64,000 nt of DNA from Heterocephalus glaber (Eukaryota; Chordata; Mammalia; Rodentia; Bathyergidae), in contig NW_004624801.1 of NCBI RefSeq assembly GCF_000247695.1, forward strand, positions 1,987,735 through 2,051,734, in the 5' to 3' direction. Positions 1-10,993 of the stretch are shown here, piece after piece. The translations under genes and the position numbers were made by a program. Within the stretch, counting starts at the first letter, position 1; each line of letters begins with the position of its first letter. The notes under the pieces are model-generated. The model worked only from the letters and a program-made list of their open reading frames with translations, was not told the origin of the DNA and did no database searches.

Positions 1-275
1 AAGATACATCATGTACAGGTACAAACAAGTAGCGGTGGTGGGAGGGGAAGGGGAAAGGAAAGAAGGGAAAGGAAAAATTATGAGAAAAGAAAAAAAATGG
101 AAATGAAGTCTATGTAAATAGGGAACTGTGGAGGGGCTGAAGGGCGCACAGGTAATGGGGGAAAAATAAGAACCAAGACACATCATGAACAGGTATAAGC
201 CCCCAATGATAAATGTTAACGTATTGTAAACCTAAAATGTACCAATGAAAGAATTTAAGGAGAAAAAAAAGAACA
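1..275 (+). mobile_element. L1 3' end (5'-truncated at window edge)
   Basis: Purine-rich 3' UTR with runs of GGGAGGGG and GGAAAGGAAA, followed by a tract ending in TGTACCAATGAAAG and an A-rich tail. The same text recurs at 1968-2263 on this strand and on the minus strand at 10411-10978, where upstream L1-like sequence is also present. This supports a lineage-specific L1 tail. No ORF2 remains. Confidence 0.75.
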
Positions 276-398
276 AACACTGATTTCTTTATATTACAGA
301 CTACTAAGTCAATTGATGAGTTTTAAATACAGTTCTTAAAGATATACAAATTATAACTCTGAAATATTTTTGTAATCATTTATTTCTTAATTTTGGAG

Positions 399-560
399 CA
401 GTGGTTCACAGGCTAGGATGACAATGAGAATCACCCAAGAGCTTTAAACAATACTGCCTGGAGCCTTGCCTCTGCATATTCGGACGTTTGCAGTTGAATG
501 CAGTCTTGGCATTTTTAAAGACTTTTCAGCTGATCTCAAAGTGCAAAGTTGAAAATTTCT
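399..560 (+). mobile_element. MER5-like hAT-Charlie MITE
   Basis: Starts with CAGTGGTTC, followed by GAGAATCACCCAAGAGCTT and CTGCCTGGAGCC, matching the known MER5A layout. The 3' part is diverged, so the right boundary is approximate. Old mammalian DNA transposon fossil with no coding capacity. Confidence 0.6.
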
Positions 561-935
561 GCCCAATACTACTCCAAAAACTGATATGACTGGGATTTAT
601 GAAACATTTATCTGTAGCTCGAGATTAGCTCAGTTTTATTTGAATTTTACTTCCATTAAACTTAAGGAAAATTAAAATAAGACAGGATGATATCTCCCAC
701 ATAGTAAGAGTCCCTCCACTTTAATCTATACATCATCCATCACTCTATCTCTTCATTTTTAAGCTGGGAGAGTTGTCAGGAATGTACATGAAATAGTAAT
801 GCTGAATTCAGAGAAATAAGGTTGGGATTGCTTTGACTTCCATAGCTTGAAATTATATAAGGAACCTGAGTCACATTTTTAAAAACAGTAAGTTGATTGC
901 TTTTAGAAACACATTTTATAATAGAAATTAAGGAA

Positions 936-1072
936 CCAGGTACGGTGGTGCATGCCTGTAATTTCAGCACTTTGCAGGCTGAGACAGGAAAATTGCTACA
1001 AGTTAGAGGCCAGCCTAGACCACACAGGGAGATACTGTCCCAAAAAAAGAAAGCCTAAAAGAAATAAAAATA
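936..1072 (+). mobile_element. B1-type (7SL-derived) SINE
   Basis: Reads GGTACGGTGGTGCATGCCTG at the 5' end, then a GAGACAGGAAAATTGC segment, GGCCAGCCTAGACCACACAG and an A-rich tail. This is the B1 monomer order: pol III box A region, box B region, then the right part. B1 elements are restricted to rodents. Confidence 0.85.
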
Positions 1073-1509
1073 AGCTACTCAAAAATAAAACGGATTTCTA
1101 GTCAATAGGATGGCAGATGTAATTACTGAAGGTGCAGATGAAAATTCTGGCCAGTTAGGACTTTCTTCTTGGCACTTGTTCTTTACGTTTCTTCTATCTT
1201 CAGAAATGAAGCTGATAGGGGAAACAGTAAGGTTGCTCTGCTGGAAAATAAATAATGCTGAATTTTACATCCATGGACAGAAGATCAGAAGTGCTCGTTA
1301 AAACAAGAATAAAAACAAAGCTTCATAATTGTTGCTAGGAGAAAACCTAAAGAAGCTGTATCATCTGACGACAGAAAGAATGAAGGCTGTTACTGGATCA
1401 ATGTTAAACTGATGCTGGCAGTAAATGATTTTTCCCTACTCTGCTTTTTCTGAGTTTAAATTCTGTGTGCCTCTCTGGAAAGAGAAATAAATCCATCTCA
1501 CGGCACTGA

Positions 1510-1625
1510 CCTAGGTAAATTAAAGACAAATATGTATAAATATATACATATACATACATATATACGGATATTTATATATCCATGTTTATTTACATATATG
1601 ATATATGTATTTACATTATGCCCAT
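1510..1625. repeat. AT-rich TATA/CATA low-complexity tract
   Basis: Imprecise alternation of TATA, CATA and TTTA units. Nothing else is recognisable. Confidence 0.6.
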
Positions 1626-1717
1626 TTTAATATGTGATGTTATGCATACAGGGATTGTCCAGAAATTTATCTATAAGAGAGACCATACAAAGCAACAATG
1701 ATTTAGCAAGCTCAAAA

Positions 1718-1930
1718 GCGAGATTTCTTAACCTTGGCACTGTTGACCTATGGTGTTGAATAATTGTTTTCAGTGGGGACTGCCCTGTATTTTGCAGTAT
1801 GTTGAACAACATTTCTGATCTCTATCCACTATCTATCCACATCAACTCCTTTACCTCTTCCAAACATGACAACCAAAAAACTGTAATAGACGTTGTTCAG
1901 TGTCCCTTAGGGAGCAAAATTACCATCCAT
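1718..1930 (-). mobile_element. MER20-like hAT-Charlie MITE
   Basis: TTTCTTAACCTTGGCACTG at the left, then CAGTGGGGACTGCCCTGTAT, CAGTATGTTGAACAACAT, and near the right TGACAACCAAAAAACTGTAA and CAGTGTCCCTTAGGGAGC. The order fits a reverse-oriented MER20 from memory of the consensus. L1 tail sequence abuts its right edge. Confidence 0.65.
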
Positions 1931-2263
1931 TGAATGTCATTATATTGTATACCTAACATGTACCAATGATTAGAATGAATAATCGATAATGTAAAATAGG
2001 AAGAAAAGGTCCAAAGGGGTAGGGGTAGTGGGAGGGGCAGGGGAAAGGAAAGAAGGGAAAGGAAAAATGATGAGAAATGGAAAAAATGGAAATAAAGTCT
2101 ATGTAAATAGGGAAGGGTGGAGGGCGTGAAGGGAGGGCTAGGAATGGGGAAAAAATAAGAACCAAGATGCATTATGTAAAGGTACAATTCCCAATGAGAA
2201 ATGTAATTGTGTTGTATACCTACAATGTACCAATAAAAGAATTTTTTTTTAAAGAAAAAAAAG
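1931..2263 (+). mobile_element. L1 3' end with poly(A) signal and tail
   Basis: The body from about 1968 matches the minus-strand L1 at 10411-10978 (GATAATGTAAAATAGGAAG, then the purine-rich UTR). It ends with TGTACCAATAAAAG, containing AATAAA, and an A-rich tail. The segment at 1936-1967 resembles the terminal motif of the same L1 family, so a second truncated tail may lie directly upstream. Confidence 0.75.
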
Positions 2264-2793
2264 TATAAACAGTCTGGGCTTGACTCAAAAATGCGTTGAA
2301 AAAGAACCTTCAGCTTGATTATAAATCTATACTTCTTTCAAAGGCACAATATGTTGTGTAGGTGTGAGAACCTTAGACTTAGAGAAACAATTAAAAATAG
2401 ATCAGTAATGGATTCTAAGTGCTTCACACTCAGTTGCTACATTCCACATTTCCCTTAAGCCCCACAGGAAAGCTTTCCTAATCCTAACTTTAGATACATC
2501 TGGCCAGCTGTTTACACTGCCACACCTGTGCATGGTGTTCTTATTCAGGTCGGTGTCCTGTTGACAGCACCTTGCCACGCCAGGGGGCTGATGTGTCAAA
2601 TCACACAACAGTTGCACTGGGGCGCATTGGGACTCTCTCAGTGCTCCCCTTTATCAGTCTGCCCTACAGTTCTTCACCTGTTACTCTCTCTCCCTGCACA
2701 ACTCCTCGAAGCCAGAAGTTACACAGTACCCTTCTCCACATCACTCACACCTCACTGAAGTCAGAAGTCCTCATTTCACATTGAATGTATCAG

Positions 2794-2796
<3 letters not shown>

Positions 2797-2830
<34 letters not shown>
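2797..2830. repeat. (TG)n microsatellite
   Basis: Seventeen uninterrupted TG units. Confidence 0.97.
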
Positions 2831-2831
<1 letters not shown>

Positions 2832-2874
2832 ACGCTCCATCTTTCTCCTTATAGCTTTATGTAGGCATTCACTG

Positions 2875-3060
2875 AGCCTATCAGAGAATAACAGCCGATA
2901 CTGAGTATGAACAATAAGCTAGACTCTGCTCTAATTTTTCTACTAACTTAATCTTAAAAATGTTTTTTATGAGATTTATGGCCGAGAACACAGATGCACA
3001 AAGATCACAGTGCTGGTTCTTTGTCCAAGGACATCAGGCCAAAACTGATCCCAGGTGCCT
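2875..3060 (-). mobile_element. Probable MIR remnant
   Basis: The order ACTGAGTATGAACAATAAGC, a GAGATTTATGGCC segment and TTTGTCCAAGGACATCAGG resembles reverse-oriented MIR. Strongly diverged. Confidence 0.4.
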
Positions 3061-3478
3061 TTTCTTCATGCCCAAGCTGAAGAGCTTCCCTAGAGAGCCC
3101 GGCTGAGCCAGCACTGTATCAGGTCACAAGCTTGGGTCTTGGCTAAGAGAGAAGGAGTTAGAACCTAGCCTGAAGCCAGGAATAGAGTAGCTCTCTCCCA
3201 CCAGGTGCAGTGTTCTTCTGAACCCACCACCTCCTCTGCAGAAGGAGGTGAACGTCAGTGATGGAGTCATCTAGTCCAACTGCCGCCAGGTACAGAAAGA
3301 TGGAGTGATTTGACTGAGTTCTCATCGTAAGAGGGTGATGGATCTGCTCTTAGGACCTGTCTATTCTAATTCTACTTCCAGCACACTTGTCACATTTCAG
3401 TGGCATCTCAGTGAGGACTCCAAATCCCTTAGTGTGCGATGACTTAGGCACAATTTGGTTTAAGAATGAGGCAGGAAA

Positions 3479-3636
3479 GCTGGGTATGGTGGTGCATACC
3501 TGTAATCCCAGCATTTGCTGGGTGAGGCAGGAGAATCGCCAGGAGTTCAAGGACAGCTAGACCACACAGTGAGTTCACGATGAGCCTGAATGTCATAGTC
3601 AGCCCTTGTCTCAAAAAAAAGAAAGAAAAGAAAAAC
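3479..3636 (+). mobile_element. B1-type SINE with TSD
   Basis: Begins GCTGGGTATGGTGGTGCATA, followed by CCTGTAATCCCAGCATTTGC, a GGCAGGAGAATCGCC segment and an A-rich tail. It is flanked by AGAATGAGGCA at 3463-3473 and 3637-3647, an 11-bp target-site duplication. The flanking sequence is itself SINE-derived. Confidence 0.88.
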
Positions 3637-3796
3637 AGAATGAGGCACGAGAATGGTGAGAAAGTAAGTTCAAATCTAGCCTCAGTGACTTAGTGAGACT
3701 TTGCCTCAAAGTGAAAAATTAAAAATTGGCTAGGGACGTAGCTCAGTGTGAAGCTCTGGGTTCAATCCCAATGCTGCAAAAGAAAAAAAGAAAAAA
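3637..3796 (+). mobile_element. Older B1-dID composite SINE, interrupted
   Basis: The B1 right part (AGCCTCAGTGACTTAGTGAG, then TTGCCTCAAAG) is followed by a short linker and an ID half (GGCTAGGGACGTAGCTCAGT, GGTTCAATCCC) and an A-rich tail. The left B1 part appears to be interrupted by the element at 3479-3636. Confidence 0.75.
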
Positions 3797-4756
3797 GAAG
3801 CATGCCATGCCACTTCATAAAGAGTCTAAAGCCATCCCTCAAGGGGCTCTCCTTTTTCTTTGAAATGATGTTCTTCATTTCCTGACTTGTCTCTTCAGTT
3901 TACAGCCAGTGGTCTTAGAGGATAAGATAGGCATATTCCAACTATGAGCCTAAATAAGACAAGTTCAGAGAGGAAAGCACTGAGAACAGGGTGGACGAAG
4001 GCTCTCAGGTCTCAGTCAGTGAGGAAAAAACTGTGAGGGAGTGGTTTCCCTTGGATAAACTGGCAAGGGTAAGAGAGAATGTTCTGCAGTCTTCCTCAGG
4101 AAAACCAATATGGTGCCTCTGACCTGGCAGACACAACCAGGACAGCTCATGAGACAGGGACTCGAGCCATTTCAGATCATCCCAGAAATCAAGACCCGCT
4201 CAGGAATCGTGTCTTTGACTTTCTCTATTAACTGCTGTTCCTTCTTTTTCTTTAAAAGCCAATAGCCAGACAAAGACAACATCTGGGACAGGATTGCTAA
4301 ATGGAAAACAGGGAACTAAAAGCCAAGCAGTGAGATGGGATGGGGAAAGAGGCTCTTTAAGGCGACAAGTAAGATGAGCCATGATTCCCTGCCATACACA
4401 AATTAGCAGACATTAAACACACATACGCTCTTTTGTGCATTTATTTTCTCAGTGTTATTTAGCCAGGTTGGAAAATAAAACCTTGAAATTAATGCCAAGA
4501 TAACAGAGATGGAGGTAGGACTTTTCCCTCTAATAATTCTCTTATTATCTGTCCATCTTAGGTCCACAAACACGCGATGATTGACAGGCTAAAATGTTTA
4601 GGTTAGTCTGAGCTCACATAAACCATTTTAAGTTTTCTAGGACAGGAGAACATTATAAAACAAACCAGTAATCTCCTTGCCATCTTCCCACTGTCAAACC
4701 TTCTTCCCACCTGCATTCCAAACCTCTTTTGGCAATGTGTCCACAAAGAGGATTTA

Positions 4757-5010
4757 AAATTTTTTTTTATTGGTACATGTTTACAGTTCATGCAGTTGAC
4801 TGTCATCTTCAGAAGTGGATACATGTGCATAATACAGCTTAAATCTTTTTTTTTAATCCTTTTCCCATGCCCTCCCCTCCCTCCCTCCTCCTCTAACTCC
4901 CCTTTCCCTATTTTCATTCTTGTTAATGTTACTAATCTTAGCTCTTGTGTGTGACATATAATATTTACATTTATGAAGGTTATTAGGTTCCTATACATGG
5001 CATATCCTTA
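4757..5010 (-). mobile_element. L1 3' end, reverse orientation, other subfamily
   Basis: A T-rich start (tail in reverse), then ATTGGTACATGTTTACAG and a pyrimidine-rich block CCCTCCCCTCCCTCCC, mirroring the purine-rich L1 UTR. The internal text differs from 10411-10978, suggesting another subfamily. Confidence 0.6.
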
Positions 5011-5884
5011 TTTTACTTATTTCTCCTTCCCCTCCCTCTGTCCTTTGTTCTCCAAAAGAGTTAGCACGAAGATGTTGGGCCCACGTCACAGGTGAGAACT
5101 AACAAATTCTTGCATCCTTCTAAATGAGAAGAGGAAATGCTCAGAGAATTTTAATCAACTTTGATGTATATGATAGAAGACAAAGTAAGTTAATTCTGAT
5201 AATTATCAGTGTTACTCCTATCCCTACATTTACAAACTAAGAGGGTGTTCCAGGGGACCTGGATGGACCCTTCATTGTGGAGAAGGTGGATGACACATGA
5301 GATCACTGCAATGTGCCCAGCCCTGCTGAATGAATTCACAGCAAGAAAAGAATAGCTGCCATCTGGGAGTCAGAGGAGGAAGAAAAAAGCAAGAAATTGC
5401 TTAGGAAGAAGTTTTCTGGAAAGGTGGGGGGATATGGTTAATGAGCAGAGTATCTGTATAAAATCCGAAGAAAATTTTAGAAAAATCATACACCGCTATA
5501 GCAAGTAGAATAAAAACAGACCATTTTCAATAGGTAATAAAGCTTAAAATGCCTCCTGTGGACGTCAGTCTTCCGCTGGTGTTTATTTGGATGTGGCACA
5601 GCCTGGAAACAGAGCAGGAGGCACCCAGGTCTGTGTGGGTTGCACACATTTAACGGTCTGTTTTAAATGATCACTCGGTTTATTTTCCACACTATCTCAC
5701 CCTTGACCAAACCATTTTTTGAAAAGAACAAATGCATTGTGAGAAAGAATACAAGTGGACTATATGAAGACCCAAATGTCAATTTAAAAGTGCAAGGGTC
5801 ATATAATAGGAAAAAAATGCTGGTGTAACAATTAGATAATACAAGACCTAGAATTTACAATTGCTGGAAAATATGAGGTAACAG

Positions 5885-6150
5885 CTATTTATTCGTTAAT
5901 TAAACAAAAAGTTTGCACGTGCTCTCCATTTGCCTGGCCCTCTTCTGTGTAATGTGAGCAGAACAATGAACAAAACAGATGAAATTCCTTTGTTCCTGGA
6001 GCTAACTTTCTCATAGTGGGGGATAGACCCACCATAAATGCAATGTAGAATGTACGGGTTGTCATCTCAGGGCAGGTGCTATAAAAGTAAGTAAAGCAAC
6101 AAAAGACTGGGGAACTGACAAGGGTGGGGTAGTGATCATCATTCAAATAG
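5885..6150 (-). mobile_element. Possible L2/CR1-type LINE remnant
   Basis: Contains AATGAACAAAACAGATGAAA and TCCTGGAGCTAACTTTCTCA, resembling reversed L2 3' text (GAACAAGACAGACAAGG, GGAGCTTACATTC). Diverged; family uncertain. Confidence 0.4.
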
Positions 6151-6155
6151 AGGAG

Positions 6156-6519
6156 TGTTGTAGTTTGGATCTGAAGAGTCTCCTGAAGGCTCCTGTGTTA
6201 AAGGTTTCATCCCCAGCATGACACCACCCAGCGTCAGTGGATACTTTAAGAGATAGGGCTATGTGAGAGATCTGTAGGTCACTGGAGACATGTGCTTAAA
6301 GAGGATAGTAGGATATCCATCCCTGTTTCCTCTTCACTTGCCAGCCATGCTGTGAGAGATTCTGCTGTACCACACAATTCCACCATGACACGCTACCCCT
6401 CACCATAAGACCAAAGCTACAGAGCCAACTGGTCAGGTACTGACACTATGTGCCAAACTAAACCTTTTCTCTTTGCAAATCGATTATCTCACATGCTGGT
6501 TATGGTACAAAAGCTAACA
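6156..6519 (+). mobile_element. MaLR-like solo LTR
   Basis: Starts TGTTGTAGTTTGGATCTG and ends near AAAGCTAACA, with ACTAAACC before the 3' end. The layout and ends match the copies at 13071-13516, 19400-19796 and, reversed, 38776-39148. No internal retroviral sequence flanks it, and no clear TSD remains. Confidence 0.65.
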
Positions 6520-6826
6520 TAGTCAAGGAAGACCTCATGGATTTGAAGGAGCTGAAGTGTCAGCCCCATGAATATCTGGAGAGAAAATATTCTGGGGAGC
6601 AGGTGCAAAGGTCCTGGAGATAGAAGATTGATAGATATTCTCAAGGATAGCGTTTGGTGAGATTTCATAGTTAGCAAAGTTCTATTACTTTATTATTCCA
6701 AAATAAGATAAAAATGTAAATATCATAGCACTGTTGTGAAATAATTAAAAGTAACATATGAGAAGTATTTAGATTTTAGTAACTAATTACTATAAGTAAA
6801 TAATACCGTCTTACCATAATGCGGAT

Positions 6827-6857
6827 CTTAGTAATTCATTCCAAGTAAATCTTCATG

Positions 6858-6900
<43 letters not shown>

Positions 6901-6906
6901 TTAATC
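6827..6906. repeat. (CA)n locus with duplicated flank, copy A
   Basis: Twenty CA units (6860-6899) preceded by CTTAGTAATTCATTCCAAGT and followed by ATTTA. A near copy of the flank precedes another CA array at 8031-8107. Confidence 0.85.
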
Positions 6907-6939
6907 ATAATGCCGTGATGCTGGTAGCAAAAACTACAG

Positions 6940-7110
6940 TGGTAGTTGTAACCTCAAATCCCAATTCCAAACCTTATGATATATAATCTTCAATAAGTTA
7001 CTCAACACCCCTAAGGCTCTGCTTTATATTCTATAAAGTAAAACTAATAATAACTATACTCTGGGGTTGTTGGAAGGATTAAATAAAACACTGAGGATAA
7101 GAAAACATTA
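6940..7110 (+). mobile_element. MIR
   Basis: CAATAAGTTACTCAACACC, then CTATAAAGTAAAACTAATAA and GGTTGTTGGAAGGATTAAAT. This is the MIR core and 3' order (GTTACTTAACC, GTAAAATGGG, GTGAGGATTAAAT). Confidence 0.75.
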
Positions 7111-7124
7111 TAATAATAGTTAAA

Positions 7125-7345
7125 TATATTAAATGCTTACCATGTTCAGGCACAATCCAAAGATGTCTTCCTGTATTATTTCATCCCATCCTCGTAAGAC
7201 TAAGAAGGCACGTGGTTATGCACATTTTACAGATGACCAGACTGAGGTCTAGACAAAGTACCCTGGGCCCACAGCCAGTAAGTTATGGAGGTGGGACTGG
7301 AATCTAGCCGTCTGAGGACAGAGTCAGGGCCGCTGATTACAGAAT
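7125..7345 (-). mobile_element. MIR, reverse orientation
   Basis: CCTCGTAAGACTAAGAAGG, CACATTTTACAGATGACCAG, AGACTGAGGTCTAGACAAAG and CACAGCCAGTAAGTTATGG follow reverse MIR order. With the MIR at 6940 it forms a tail-to-tail pair. Confidence 0.75.
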
Positions 7346-8030
7346 TCTAAATCCTCTCTTGCCGCACCTAGCACAGAAATAAAAGCTCAATAAATGGCAA
7401 GAGCTATTACTGCTGTTGATGTCATTATTATTATAATACTTAGAAGAGGACACGCCTCTGGAAGCAAAACACAAATTTAAAATAATAAGCCTGGCAGTGT
7501 GAGAGGCAGAACCACTTGTCACCAGCCCTGAGCAATGAGAAGGTCTGCCGGTCAGGACCTCTGTGTGCAGTAAGGGCTACATCATAGGTGGGAGCCACGC
7601 AGGAAAACCCAGGGACGACAGAGAGCTCCAATCTAGTCCCAGATGGGCGACACTAACATGGGCAACCCTAAGACTGGAAAAAACACATTGCAAGTGTTCT
7701 TTCCCCATGGCTTCCGGGCTATTTTTTTCAATATCCCCACAAGACATCTCAGCAGAGTATTGCTGGGGGCCCTGCCTTCCTCCCGGATCTGTGGAATGAC
7801 AGCAACCCAAACAGGCAGTTGCATTTCCCCCAAGCCTAGGATCCTTCCCCACCCTACCACGTACCACCCCCAAACACACACCCCAGGTGTTTGCTGCCTG
7901 TTTTCCTTTTCGTCGCTTGAGTAAGTTTGTACAGATGGCTTTCTGAGTTGACTTATTTTTAAATAACTTACATTACAAAGTTGTTTCTTTTCTCCTGCCA
8001 ACCCTAACTAGGACTGCTTCTGTGTGTTTG
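7346..8030. other. Unassigned non-coding stretch
   Basis: No repeat recognised. Overlapping frames of up to 122 codons occur on both strands but show no protein motif and no shared splice structure. I treat them as chance. Confidence 0.5.
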
Positions 8031-8107
8031 CTTAGTAACTCATCCCAAGTAATCTTCCTATAACACACACACACAGACACACACACACACACACACACAC
8101 ACATTTA
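8031..8107. repeat. (CA)n locus with duplicated flank, copy B
   Basis: A CA array at 8063-8102, interrupted once by ACAGAC, preceded by CTTAGTAACTCATCCCAAGT and followed by ATTTA. Compare 6827-6906. Confidence 0.85.
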
Positions 8108-9858
8108 CTGTGATGAGGTGCTACTCCTATGGGGGATCAAGGCCTCCCATATTTTGACCTTTAGACAGGGCTATCATTCCAGAACTTAACAGATCCTCAG
8201 TTTGCTCAGACGGAAGAGATTATTAATACTTTTCCTTTTCTCATAGGCAAAGTGTATTTTGTGCCAATACCTCACAATATCTAAGCAAATCTTGAGCCCT
8301 ATAATGAGTTTAAAAGTAAGAAGAATCTATGTGGGCAGTAGAATTAAGAAAAAAGGCTTTCAATTGGACTGAACAAACTATTGTAGGTGGGTGCTGACAG
8401 CTTTTGGTAGTTTTCTGTGACATAGAATTACTCATCTCATTTTATACTGGGTTTCCCTGTCTTTCCAAGTGACCGGGTCAATAAAGATTTGATTCATTTG
8501 AGCTAGGTCCTGTTGAGCACTTCGTCGGCACACAACTGCTGCCATGTTCACCCCAGATCCGAGAAGATATTCAACTTCCGAAGAGGAGCACAACTCCAGT
8601 TTCTCATTCTCCAACTTTATTTTTCTTCCTTTCCCTATAGGCAAACAAGTATGTCAATCAATCAATAAATAACTTTCTTACAACCTGAAAAGGAGCTTGT
8701 TGTTTTCCACTTAGCTTCAACTTATCTTTGTGCTCTTCTGTTTTTAACCAGGAGGAGAACAAGAGAAGATGTAAGGTTCTTAGGCCTACTGCAAAGTGAA
8801 GGTATTTTAGGAGGCAATAGATCTCAAAAGAATTATTTAGACACCTGGATTAGACTTCACAATCAAGGTGTTACAAGGAAAAGACAAGAATGCCTGAACT
8901 CCACCAGCTACATACGTTCCACTCTATTCTCTTCCCCTCTTCCCCCTGTTAAATACAGGCACCAAGTTATTTCATTCTGGTTTCCCTTCCTACACTTATC
9001 TTGCAAACTAAACATTGCTAGTCCCTCCTCACATCCAATTCTGCAAGGTTTTGTGGGCAAATTAATAAAGATTTTACCAGTTACTAAAGCAAATGCAATG
9101 AGGACTCCTCAATGGGGTACCTTTATTCGAATAAGATTTGTTTTCTCCAGGGTGGAGTTCCTGCCAAACTTCCCCTTTCCCTCATTTCTCTCTTATTTGA
9201 GTAAGGTGAGAAATGGAAAGAAAAGTAGCAGAGTAGCGGTTAACAGTGTCAGAAGTCAAGACATATTACTCCTTCATCATCTGAAGGCTTTCTAAATGGA
9301 GTCCGTGCTACTGGAAATGTTTTCTCTCACCCAGTCTCCTCGGTCTCCTTGCTGAGTGTGTTGAGTAAGGCAGTGAGCTGTGGTTTTCATATCCAGGCCA
9401 AGGCAAGCAAGTCAGATGCCACTTCCAGTGCTAAAAGGCCCCTGGGTCATTCCATGGTATGCAATGAATCAGAGCCTTACCAGGAGATCGATTCACATTC
9501 AGGGCATATTAAAATGTACAAGCAATCCCTGTTGTGATTTCCATTTCCAATTTTTTTAAAATGTCTGTGTCCAGATCTTACATGTGGCCAGAATATTCAG
9601 ATAAATTTCAATCTATTATACATAATTTAAAGTCTTATATTTAGACTCAGTCTTGCTTGTAGGCTCCTGTCTCATCCGGGAAAATAGTGTTCCAAAAAAT
9701 ACATTTATTTTGATTGCCCTTCTGTTTGATTCATTCTTAGCATCTACATAATGACATGATAACCCAAGTGAGCCCCACCAGGATTAATTCACTACACACA
9801 ATGCACTTAGCATTTAGCAATATACTGAGCACATGGTCTAAAAAAATGGTGCTAACTA
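8108..9858. other. No gene or repeat recognised
   Basis: 1.75 kb of ordinary AT-moderate sequence. Open frames are at most 80 codons, and I saw no SINE, LTR or LINE signature. It could be diverged ancient repeat or unique sequence. Confidence 0.5.
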
Positions 9859-10181
9859 CAGTTGTCTTTCAAAATTAGTAGGAGTCATTTCTGGGTACCA
9901 AAATCCATGGATGGGCAGGTCTCTTGTGCAAAATGGCTGTAGCATTTACATTTAACCTACACATCCTCCCTTTTACATTGAATCATCTCTAGATGCCTGG
10001 TAACACCTAACAATGCAAATGGGATGTAAATGGTTGTCATACTGCATTGCTGAGGGAATGAGGGAGGAAGAACTATCATCTGTACATACGATCTTTTTCA
10101 CAGTACAGCCACAGCTTTTCTCCAAGGTCCTTGATTGGCTGGATCTGTCAGAGTGAAACTCACAGATACGGAGACCTGACT
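9859..10181 (+). mobile_element. MER2-like Tc1/mariner (Tigger) MITE
   Basis: TACCAAAATCCATGGATG, then AAATGGCTGTAGCATTTACA, CCTACACATCCTCCC, AATCATCTCTAGATG, ATGTAAATGGTTGTCATACT and a right end CAGATACGGAGACCTGACT. This is the full order of MER2 from memory. The same order appears at 49988-50305. No transposase remains. Confidence 0.75.
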
Positions 10182-10269
10182 CCATTCAAGTGATAGCCTA
10201 TAAGTTGATCAAAACAATCAGAGGAAATATTTTCACACTATCTGCATCCCTATTATTAGTATTGTTGTT

Positions 10270-10330
10270 GTTTTCAGCACCTGCAATAGAGCCCAAGTCC
10301 TTTGCATTGAGCTACAGCCTAATCCCCTTC
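10270..10330 (-). mobile_element. Diverged ID-like SINE fragment
   Basis: CAGCACCTGCAATAGAGCCC followed by TGAGCTACAGCCTAATCCCC resembles the reverse complement of an ID head and box B. Weak but ordered. Confidence 0.45.
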
Positions 10331-10395
10331 TTTTTCTTTTCCAACCAAGGGAGTAGCAGGCAGGGAGAATCAGTGTCGGGGGAAATGACCGTCAT

Positions 10396-10993
10396 GAAGC
10401 ACACATTCTTTTTTTCCTTTTTTTTTTTTTTTAGTTCTTTTATTGGTACATTTTAGGTATACAATACATTTACATTTATCATTGGGTGCTTGTACCTGTA
10501 CATGATATATCTTAGTTCTTATTTTTTCCCCCATTACCTGTGCGTCCTTCACCCCCTCCACCCTTCCCTGTTTACATAGATTTCATTTCCATTTTTTTTC
10601 TTTTCTCATAGTTTTTCCTTTCCCTCTTTTCCTTTCCCCTTCCCCTCCCTTCACTCCTTCGTCTTTGGACCATTCTTCCTATTTCAAATTATCAATTATC
10701 CATTTTAATCATTTTAACCCTTATTTACACTATCAGTTTCTCACACTAGAGAAACTATTCGGTATTTACACATGTGTGTCCTATTTATTTCACTTAAGAG
10801 GATGGCCTCGATATCCATCCATTTAGCTATAAATGACTCTAGTTTCTCATTCTTTATGGCTGAGTAGTACTCCATTTTATAAAAAAAACCATATCTTCTT
10901 TATCCAGTCTCCAGTTGATGGGCACTTGGGCTGCTTTCAAGCTTTAGCTATTACAAACGGTGCTGCTATGAACATGGGGAAGCACACATTCTT
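10396..10993 (-). mobile_element. 5'-truncated L1 with 15-bp TSD
   Basis: The insertion occupies 10411-10978 and is flanked by GAAGCACACATTCTT at 10396-10410 and 10979-10993. It opens with the reversed tail (T tract, then TTTTATTGGTACATTTTAGG) and pyrimidine-rich UTR. Further in it carries text found near L1 3' ends in many mammals (GGCTGAGTAGTACTCCATTT, GATGGGCACTTGGGCTG). About 570 bp remain, with no usable ORF. The exact TSD implies target-primed reverse transcription and no later rearrangement. Confidence 0.93.

Noticed and set aside
4603..4998. 131-codon minus-strand frame
   Set aside because: It lies largely over a reversed L1 3' UTR; the Glu/Gly/Arg run is the purine-rich UTR.
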